The notes under the pieces are model-generated. The model saw only the letters and a program-made list of their open reading frames with translations. It had not been told where the DNA came from and ran no database searches. Made by a program: the position numbers and the translations under genes. From Chitinophagia bacterium (GTDB lineage: Bacteria; Bacteroidota; Bacteroidia; Chitinophagales; Chitinophagaceae), in NCBI GenBank assembly GCA_010027295.1, contig RGVM01000174.1, forward strand, positions 1-6,141: a DNA stretch of 6,141 nucleotides, read 5' to 3'. This document shows positions 1 to 6,141 of the stretch, piece after piece; the first letter of the stretch is position 1, and each line of letters starts with the position of its first letter.

Positions 1-1736
<1,736 letters not shown>

Positions 1737-1751
1737 CTGGGTGTGTCGTGT

Positions 1752-1813
1752 AGGTGATCTGTCGTCCGCTGGGGTTTCGGTGTTGGGGTCGCGACTCTTC
1801 AGGTGATCGTCGT
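1752..1813. repeat. Short imperfect direct repeat around the end of the first metH gene
   Basis: AGGTGATCTGTCGT at 1752-1765 recurs as AGGTGATCGTCGT at 1801-1813, differing by one inserted base. The second copy contains the last codons and part of the stop codon of the homocysteine-binding gene. The first copy lies in the 62-base gap before the next start. Its function is unknown and it may be chance. Confidence 0.4.
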
Positions 1814-2812
1814 GGTTTCGACCTGGGGCCGTTCCCTGGGCCTGAGCGTGCGGACATGGTCGGCGATATGCCGGATATGGTCGGGCGTGGTGCCGCAGCA
1901 GCCTCCGACGATATTGACGAATCCGGAGCGGGCCCATTCCTCAATATGGTGGGCAGTCTGCTCGGGCGTTTCGTCGTATTCTCCCATGGCGTTGGGCAGA
2001 CCGGCGTTGGGGTAGGCGGAGGTGTAGCAGGTGGCGATGGCGGAGAGTTCTTCGATGTGGGCCCGCATCTGGTCTGCGCCGAGGGCGCAGTTGAGGCCGA
2101 TGCTGAGGGGTGTGGCATGTTCGACAGATGTCCAGAAGGCCTCGAGCGTCTGCCCGCTCAATGTGCGTCCGGAGGCGTCGGTGATGGTGCCGCTTATCAT
2201 GAGCGGAAGTTCGGGCCGGCCTGTTTCGCGGAAGTAGCGGCTGATGGCGTAGATGGCGGCCTTGGCATTGAGGGTGTCGAAGATGGTCTCGATGAGGAGG
2301 ATGTCGACGCCGCCCTCCACGAGTCCGTGCACCTGTTCGCGATATGCGTCGGCGACTTCGTCGAAGCTGATCGAGCGGAAGCCGGGGTTGTTGACGTCGG
2401 GGGATAGGGAGAGTGTCTTGTTCATCGGACCGATGGCGCCGGCGACCCATGGTCCTTCCCCCGGTTTTCTGCCGGGGTGGCGCTGCCGGTAGGTATCGAC
2501 GGCACGGCGGGCGCAGGCTGCCGCCGCCAGGTTGAGTTCGAGGGCCAGCGCAGACATCCCGTAGTCGGCCAGTGAGACGGCCTGGGGGCGCCTGTCAGGG
2601 TGCGCAATATTGCTGCTGCTGCTGCTGCTGCTGATGTCCGGGCGAGTGATGCAGAGCAGGTCGTTGTTGCCCTTGAGGTCGGAGGGCCAGTCGGTGAATC
2701 TCTCTCCACGGTAGTCCGACTCCTCGAGCTTGCATCGCTGGATCATGGTGCCCATGGCTCCGTCGATCACCAGGATCCTGTGCTGAAGGGCTTCTTGAAT
2801 GTTCGTCGTCAT
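1799..2812 (-). CDS. metH: Homocysteine-binding half of split methionine synthase, with an abnormal poly-serine segment
   Basis: This 337-residue protein is the N-terminal module of MetH (homocysteine S-methyltransferase fold), which binds and zinc-activates homocysteine. Family landmarks are [14 protein letters not shown] at 12-25, YRGERF at 34-39, DLKGNNDLL at 45-53, [16 protein letters not shown] at 135-150, [15 protein letters not shown] at 172-186 and [18 protein letters not shown] at 205-222. The zinc ligands are Cys242 (GLNCALG) and Cys305-Cys306 (GGCCGTTP). Residues 61-77 do not fit: Ser7 followed by [10 protein letters not shown] stands where the family has a helix and the strand ending in ADIIETNTF. 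The replacement is about 7 residues shorter than in E. coli MetH. This may make the protein inactive or may be an assembly error. The start at 2812 ([10 protein letters not shown]) gives the usual N-terminus; an in-frame TTG at 2947 would add 45 residues of low-complexity leader and is rejected. The second half of metH follows after 62 bases, so the two are probably cotranscribed. Confidence 0.88.
   Translation of the reverse strand: MTTNIQEALQHRILVIDGAMGTMIQRCKLEESDYRGERFTDWPSDLKGNNDLLCITRPDISSSSSSSNIAHPDRRPQAVSLADYGMSALALELNLAAAACARRAVDTYRQRHPGRKPGEGPWVAGAIGPMNKTLSLSPDVNNPGFRSISFDEVADAYREQVHGLVEGGVDILLIETIFDTLNAKAAIYAISRYFRETGRPELPLMISGTITDASGRTLSGQTLEAFWTSVEHATPLSIGLNCALGADQMRAHIEELSAIATCYTSAYPNAGLPNAMGEYDETPEQTAHHIEEWARSGFVNIVGGCCGTTPDHIRHIADHVRTLRPRERPQVETTTIT
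2611..2633. repeat. Perfect trinucleotide microsatellite (TGC)7 plus TG inside metH
   Basis: There are seven perfect TGC units plus two bases. On the coding (minus) strand this reads as seven AGC serine codons, residues 61-67 of the homocysteine-binding protein. It directly abuts the 10-base palindrome GCAATATTGC at 2604-2613. A unit of three would keep the frame if the repeat changed length. No other perfect repeat of this kind was noticed in the window. Confidence 0.95.
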
Positions 2813-2963
2813 GGGCTGTGCCGGTTCAGGTGTGATGTGATCGCCGCAGATGCGGGAACCGGCGGATGGAGCGGGCGCGTCACCCGTCATCCGTTTATTA
2901 GTTCCGTTTTCTCCGCGTTTGGGCGGTGCAGGCCGAACAATAAACAAATCCGCCTGCCTGTAT
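2813..2963 (-). promoter_or_regulatory. Structured 5' leader of metH, candidate cis-regulatory RNA
   Basis: From the predicted start near 2963 the transcript can fold into three hairpins that abut without gaps. P1 pairs 2945-2939 with 2899-2893 (7 bp) and 2938-2935 with 2904-2901 (4 bp), with one bulged base at 2900. P2 pairs 2892-2888 with 2868-2864 and 2886-2883 with 2875-2872. P3 pairs GCCGGUUC (2863-2856) with GAACCGGC (2827-2820) and encloses a 4-bp hairpin (2855-2852 with 2847-2844). A fourth stem, GCAGGC (2957-2952) with GCCUGC (2933-2928), has the 5' strand of P1 in its loop, so it would form a pseudoknot with P1 or compete with it. P3 ends seven bases before the ATG. I see no cobalamin (B12 box) or SAM-I/SAM-II consensus. 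No other gene is apparent in the 189-base gap after recR. Confidence 0.45.
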
Positions 2964-2967
2964 GCTG

Positions 2968-2998
2968 CAAAAATACTCTGCTTGCGGCGTAAATCAAA
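2968..2998 (-). promoter_or_regulatory. Bacteroidota-type promoter of the metH genes
   Basis: Read on the minus strand, a -33 element TTTG (2998-2995) is followed after exactly 19 bases by TATTTTTG (2975-2968). This is a full match to the Bacteroidota housekeeping consensus TTTG-N19-21-TAnnTTTG. It predicts a transcription start near 2963 and a leader of about 150 bases before the metH ATG at 2812. The -33 element starts only three bases after the recR stop codon, so metH can be expressed independently of the lipoprotein-recR pair. Confidence 0.75.
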
Positions 2999-3001
2999 GT
3001 C

Positions 3002-3619
3002 CTAGCGCATGACGTACGTGTCTACGGGCATTCGGTTCTGAAGGCTCCTGGCCAGCGTGAGCTCGTCGGCGAATTCGAGTTCGCCGCCGAAGGCCACGCC
3101 CCGGGCGATGGTGGTGATGCGAAGTTCCGTGTCGGAGAGCCTTTTTTGGATGTAGTAGATGGTGGTGTCGCCCTGAATGGTGGGGCTGAGGGCGAAGACC
3201 AGTTCCTCGATGCGGCCGTTCCGGACACGCTGCAGGAGGTCTTCGATGTGGAGCTGTTCCGGGCCTACGCCGTCGAGCGGTGAGATGACTCCGCCGAGTA
3301 TGTGGTAGGTGCCGTTGTACTGCTGGGTGCTTTCGATGGCTATGACGTCGCGGATGTTCTCGACCACGCAGACGATCTCCTGCCGCCGGAGCGGGCTGGT
3401 GCAGATGGTGCAGGTATCGGCGTCGGAAATGTTGTGGCAGTTGCGGCAGAAGCGGATATCGGTGCGCGCGCGTGCGATGGTCTCGCTGAATGCACGGACC
3501 TCTGACTCGTCCTGTTTCAGCAGGTGCAGTACCAGCCGAAGGGCCGTCTTTCGTCCGATGCCGGGCAGTCGGCTGAAGGCGTTCACTGCCGATTCGAGGA
3601 GTTCGGATGGGAACTGCAT
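3002..3619 (-). CDS. recR: Recombination mediator protein RecR
   Basis: RecR acts with RecO (and RecF) to load RecA on SSB-coated single-stranded gaps during recombinational repair. At 205 residues it has normal family length and all parts. The N-terminal helix-hairpin-helix is LPGIGRKTA at 18-26. A four-cysteine zinc motif is at Cys58, Cys61, Cys70 and Cys73 (CRNC and CTIC). The Toprim domain starts near 82, with IVCVVENIRDVIAIE carrying the conserved Glu87, followed by GGVISPLDGVGPEQL at 109-123 and LSPTIQGDTT at 144-153. The C-terminal part contains IARGVAFGGELEFADELTLA (171-190), close to the usual GxPxGGxLEYxDExTL. The ATG at 3619 gives the expected N-terminus. It lies 8 bases after the stop of the upstream lipoprotein gene, so the two are almost certainly cotranscribed. 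No stem with a T-run follows, so some transcripts may run on into metH. Confidence 0.96.
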   Translation of the reverse strand: MQFPSELLESAVNAFSRLPGIGRKTALRLVLHLLKQDESEVRAFSETIARARTDIRFCRNCHNISDADTCTICTSPLRRQEIVCVVENIRDVIAIESTQQYNGTYHILGGVISPLDGVGPEQLHIEDLLQRVRNGRIEELVFALSPTIQGDTTIYYIQKRLSDTELRITTIARGVAFGGELEFADELTLARSLQNRMPVDTYVMR

Positions 3620-3627
3620 GGTCGGTG

Positions 3628-5040
3628 TCAGTTGGCTTTCTCTGTGAGGTTGATCTCGAGTTCGTTATCCCATCCGGCCCGGATGTTGAGTTTCTGCTTG
3701 CGCAGGACGACCCTTTCGGGCTGGAGGCGCCGCCAGTAGTCGCCCGTGTCCCAACGTCCGTTACGGTTCCTGTCGTAGAGGATCCGGATGCCGAACTCAC
3801 CGGGTCGGAAGAGCGGGAATCGGTAACGGGTGAGGCTGAGGGGTTGTGCCTTTTCCAGGGTCTCTTCCTTGTAAATCAGCAGGACGGGGTGCAGTGTGGT
3901 GTCGAGGCCTGTGACGCGGATGGAGAGGTTGCCGTAGTCCGTCTCGCGCTTGGTCTCGAAGCGCAGGGTGTCGTTGCGCAGGGTCTGGAAGCCGAGCGTG
4001 TCGCGGGCGAAGTCTTTTCGGGTGATGATCCGGTAACGGGTCCCCGGCGTCCATCGGTGAGAGAGGGTGAGCTTCCTTGCGGTGCTGTCGAGTTCGAGCC
4101 GGTAGCCTGTCAGCGGCCGGTAGGATGTGTCGGTGAGTGCGAAGCGTGCGGTGTCGAGCGATACCAGTCTGTTTTCGAACTGGAGGACGAGGTCGCCCAG
4201 CAGGTCCTGTCGGTCGCCTTCGAGGTTGGTGGAGAAGCGCAGCCGCCTGTCCTCACGGTTGCGGGCGGCGGGTTGTGCGCCTCCTCCGGTTGGTTTGCGG
4301 GGTTTCTCGGCCTCTGCGACGAAGGCGAGCAGGGTGACGGGATCGCCGTTGGTGCGTATGCTGCTGTCGAGGAAGCCGAAGGTTTCGCTCTCCTGGTCAT
4401 ACTTGAGGCCCCCGTCGGCGTCCTTGAGGGCGAAGACGTGATAGCTGCCGGGTGCGAGAAAGCGGAAGGCGAAGCTCCCATCGGCACGGGTGCGCGTGGC
4501 GTACCGGGGCCTCCGTTTGGCGACGGCGGAATCCTTCTCGGAAGGGTGGAGGATGACCTGCAGGAGACTGTCGGTCTTGCCGGATTCGGCGTAGAAGACC
4601 CTGCCGACAAGACTGTCCGTGTCGATCTGCTGACCTGTGGAGAAGACGTATCGGAAGCCCCGGAGCGGGTTGTTCTCGTTGATGTCCCGGATGGCATCGT
4701 CGAAGTCGATGCTGTAAGTGGTATTCTCCTCCAGGGTGTCCTTTATGCGGATGACGACGTTCTTGAGCCGTCCCTCGGCTTCGGGCTTCACCTTCGGGAC
4801 GGGCGAATAGACGAGTTTCTCGAAAGGGTTGTCGAGCTGGATGTATTCATCGAAGGTGAGCGTGATGCGGTTGCCCTGGAAACGGGTGCTCGAGTCGCCC
4901 GGCTCGGCTTTCAGGAGCACGGGCGGCAGGGAGTCCCTGGGGCCGCCGGTGGGCGGCATGGGCTGTCCGCAGGATGCGAGGATGACGGCGTAGAGCAGGG
5001 CTGCGAGTAGTCGGTATGTGTGCGGCCTGGACAATCCCAT
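3628..5040 (-). CDS. Lipoprotein with Big_5-type Ig-like domain
   Basis: This is a 470-residue predicted lipoprotein of a family widespread in Bacteroidota; its function is not established. Residues 1-23 form a signal peptide (basic RPHTYR, then a hydrophobic core) with lipobox LASC, so Cys24 would be lipidated. The mature start, CGQPMPPTGGPRDSLPP, is typical of the family. Residues about 35-135 resemble bacterial Ig-like domain Big_5 (ITLTFDEYIQLDN at 59-71, DTLEENTTYSIDF at 101-113, YVFSTG at 131-136). Residues about 145-225 resemble a carboxypeptidase-regulatory-like beta-sandwich (ADGSFAFRFLAPGSYHVFAL, 186-205). A loop DRNRNGRWDTGD at 423-434 looks like an EF-hand or dockerin-type calcium site. 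Residues 245-265 are a probable linker rich in Pro, Gly and Arg. The ATG at 5040 was chosen because it places the signal peptide at the N-terminus; the open frame extends 77 codons further upstream over the divergent gene. recR follows after 8 bases. Confidence 0.88.
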   Translation of the reverse strand: MGLSRPHTYRLLAALLYAVILASCGQPMPPTGGPRDSLPPVLLKAEPGDSSTRFQGNRITLTFDEYIQLDNPFEKLVYSPVPKVKPEAEGRLKNVVIRIKDTLEENTTYSIDFDDAIRDINENNPLRGFRYVFSTGQQIDTDSLVGRVFYAESGKTDSLLQVILHPSEKDSAVAKRRPRYATRTRADGSFAFRFLAPGSYHVFALKDADGGLKYDQESETFGFLDSSIRTNGDPVTLLAFVAEAEKPRKPTGGGAQPAARNREDRRLRFSTNLEGDRQDLLGDLVLQFENRLVSLDTARFALTDTSYRPLTGYRLELDSTARKLTLSHRWTPGTRYRIITRKDFARDTLGFQTLRNDTLRFETKRETDYGNLSIRVTGLDTTLHPVLLIYKEETLEKAQPLSLTRYRFPLFRPGEFGIRILYDRNRNGRWDTGDYWRRLQPERVVLRKQKLNIRAGWDNELEINLTEKAN

Positions 5041-5102
5041 TTTGGCAAAATTCGCGAATCCGACCGAGCCCCGAGGCCGGTCAGCCAAAAAAGACAACAA
5101 TA
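5038..5102 (-). promoter_or_regulatory. Putative promoter -7 element and structured leader covering the lipoprotein start
   Basis: On the minus strand TATTGTTG (5102-5095) has one mismatch to TAnnTTTG. The nearest upstream TTTG (5132-5129) is 26 bases away rather than 19-21, so this promoter is weakly supported. Just downstream, UUUUGGC (5090-5084) can pair with GCCAAAA (5046-5040), which includes the A of the start codon. Inside lie a hairpin GACCGGCC-UCGG-GGCUCGGUC (5082-5062, one bulged U) and the perfect 10-base palindrome ATTCGCGAAT (5059-5050). As RNA this is a three-way-junction-like fold over the start; as DNA it could be an operator shared with the divergent gene. Confidence 0.35.
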
Positions 5103-5143
5103 TCCCCTCCCACCGGTTTATCTGCCAGCAAACCGCATACGAG

Positions 5144-5641
5144 ATGGCAGTGCACGTCCTGAAGCAGGTACAGACCCTCCCCGTCACACTCGACGAGGCG
5201 TGGGACTTCTTCTCACACCCGAAGAACCTCGCGGTGATGACCCCAGAATACCTCAACCTGCGCTTCACCAACCAACTTTTCGGAGACGAGATGTATGCCG
5301 GACAGGTGATGACCTATAATGTCAAGCCATTACTCGGCATACCGATGTTCTGGATGACGGAGATCACGCATGTGCAGCCCAAACGCTTCTTCGTCGACGA
5401 GCAGCGCTTCGGCCCCTATGCGCTATGGCACCATCAGCACCATTTCCGTGCGGTGGCGGGCGGTGTCGAGATGACCGACCTGATCCATTACAAGGCACCT
5501 ATGGGACCTCTGGGAGACCTCGCTGTCAGGCTCTTCATACGTCGGCAGCTGGAAGGCATCTTCGCATTCCGCCGGCGTAAGGTGGAGGAGCTTTTCGGGC
5601 ATGTGAATGGCACGGACGCCGTCCAGACTATACCTTCTTAG
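5144..5641 (+). CDS. SRPBCC (START-like) family protein
   Basis: This is a 165-residue soluble protein with the SRPBCC/START-like helix-grip fold, a small cavity that binds hydrophobic ligands. Homologues in Bacteroidota are usually annotated only as SRPBCC family protein or ligand-binding domain protein; no ligand or reaction is known to me. Features are the N-terminal strand and helix with VTLDEAWDFFSHPKNLAVMTP (14-34), GIPMFWMTEITHVQP at 65-79, the conserved FFVDEQRFGPYALWHHQHHF (82-101), and MTDLIHYKAPMGPLGDLA at 110-127, leading into the long C-terminal helix up to about 152. The ATG at 5144 was chosen because family members start MAVxxL directly before the first strand. The open frame reaches back to 5018, but those 42 codons overlap the divergent lipoprotein start and do not look like protein. 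No signal peptide is seen, so it is probably cytoplasmic. I found no convincing promoter in the 103 bases upstream. Confidence 0.88.
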   Translation: MAVHVLKQVQTLPVTLDEAWDFFSHPKNLAVMTPEYLNLRFTNQLFGDEMYAGQVMTYNVKPLLGIPMFWMTEITHVQPKRFFVDEQRFGPYALWHHQHHFRAVAGGVEMTDLIHYKAPMGPLGDLAVRLFIRRQLEGIFAFRRRKVEELFGHVNGTDAVQTIPS

Positions 5642-5662
5642 GTTCCTGTTTCACAAGGAGAT

Positions 5663-6141
5663 TCAACCCGGCATGCGGGTGATATACTTGTCCAGCTGTT
5701 TGATCTGGTCGAGGACCTGCTGGGTCGATGGTTTCTGTGCCTTGGCCTTGCGGAAGAAGTCCTTGGCGGCCCTGAACTCACGCTTCTGCATCATAATCTG
5801 GCACATCTGCAGATAGGCGAGGGCTGCGCTCTCCTTATCGGGTATGCCCGCCCGGAGGGCTTGCCGTATGTAGCTTTCCCCCTGCTTCATATCTCCTTTC
5901 TGCATGGCCATCATGCCCAGTTGCAGCATGTTGGCGCCCTCGGCCTCCTTCATCGCGGAGCCCAGCGAAAGGCTTTTCTTCATGTGTGCCTCGGCCGTGT
6001 CGAAGTCCTGCTTCATCATGGCGAGGTTGCCCTTTAGGGTGTAATAGACGGAGCGTACGGGCTTGTAGAGAAGGTCCGGGAACCAGATGGAGGCAAGCAT
6101 CCGCTCGGCGCCGTCGAAATCGCCCTCTTCGAGGTATTCCT
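5663..6141 (-). CDS. Tetratricopeptide repeat protein (N-terminus beyond window)
   Basis: The last 158 residues of a TPR protein are present; the frame stays open through the right edge, so the start lies outside. Helical-pair repeats with TPR spacing are visible: EYLEEGDFDGAERMLASI at the edge, then GNLAMMKQDFDTAEAHMKKS, then LGMMAMQKGDMKQGESYIRQ, then LQMCQIMMQKREFRAAKDFF. Each carries the small-residue and aromatic positions of the motif. The end, DQIKQLDKYITRMPG, is a short basic tail. TPR arrays mediate protein-protein contacts; the partner cannot be read from the sequence. The ATG at 6100 is internal to a repeat and is probably not the true start. The stop lies 21 bases from the stop of the convergent SRPBCC gene; that gap holds no hairpin with a T-run that would count as a terminator. 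Confidence 0.85.
   Translation of the reverse strand, partial: EYLEEGDFDGAERMLASIWFPDLLYKPVRSVYYTLKGNLAMMKQDFDTAEAHMKKSLSLGSAMKEAEGANMLQLGMMAMQKGDMKQGESYIRQALRAGIPDKESAALAYLQMCQIMMQKREFRAAKDFFRKAKAQKPSTQQVLDQIKQLDKYITRMPG

Noticed and set aside
2813..2947. A TTG start at 2947 giving a 382-residue homocysteine-binding protein
   Set aside because: The extra 45 residues have no family counterpart, and 2947 lies only about 16 bases from the predicted transcription start. The ATG at 2812 gives the normal N-terminus.
2820..2957. Known cobalamin or SAM riboswitch upstream of metH
   Set aside because: No B12 box and no SAM-I or SAM-II core sequence could be recognised by eye, so a named class is not claimed.
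2600..2992. A plus-strand frame with a poly-alanine run at the microsatellite
   Set aside because: It is antisense to metH and its leader. The alanines are only the complement of the AGC repeat, and nothing else in it looks like a protein.
3607..5010. A 467-codon open frame on the plus strand antisense to the lipoprotein gene
   Set aside because: It is the mirror of a GC-rich coding sequence. Its translation is dominated by Val, Gly, Glu and Ala with no recognisable motif, while the minus strand has a signal peptide, lipobox and family domains.
5041..5271. Upstream extension of the lipoprotein frame by 77 codons
   Set aside because: It would bury the signal peptide inside the protein and overlap the coding part of the divergent SRPBCC gene.
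5642..5662. Possible bidirectional terminator between the convergent SRPBCC and TPR genes
   Set aside because: Only a 4-bp TCCT/AGGA stem is present nearby, with no following T-run on either strand.

Overview
The window is a GC-rich chromosomal segment from a member of Bacteroidota. The lineage is probably close to Chitinophagales, judged from remembered resemblance of the lipoprotein and the SRPBCC protein to that group rather than from a search. Three things support Bacteroidota: a promoter matching the phylum consensus (TTTG, 19 bases, TAnnTTTG), starts without clear Shine-Dalgarno sequences, and a two-gene B12-dependent methionine synthase of the flavobacterial kind. It looks like core genome: no mobile element, tRNA, rRNA or CRISPR array was seen.

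Layout, left to right. Positions 1-2812, minus strand, hold methionine synthase split over two adjacent genes. The homocysteine-binding protein (1799-2812) is transcribed first. A second gene (1736 to beyond the left edge) carries the pterin-binding, cap and cobalamin-binding domains. Together they would move the methyl group of methyltetrahydrofolate through cobalamin to homocysteine. Positions 2813-3001 hold a strong promoter and a roughly 150-base leader that can fold into three abutting hairpins. Positions 3002-5040, minus strand, hold a predicted outer-surface or periplasmic lipoprotein with a Big_5-type Ig-like domain, followed 8 bases later by recR. Positions 5041-5143 are a divergent intergenic region with nested inverted repeats. 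Positions 5144-5641, plus strand, encode an SRPBCC-fold protein. Positions 5663 to beyond the right edge, minus strand, encode the C-terminal part of a TPR protein that converges on it.

The oddest thing is in the homocysteine-binding half of methionine synthase. The conserved segment that should read roughly AGADIIETNTF is absent. In its place is a run of seven serines encoded by a perfect (AGC)7 microsatellite, followed by about ten residues that do not look like the family. The reading frame and the zinc-ligand cysteines are intact. This is either a local assembly error or a real repeat-associated lesion or substitution in an essential fold element. Second in interest are the structured metH leader, which matches no riboswitch class I know, and a smaller structured leader that covers the lipoprotein start codon.
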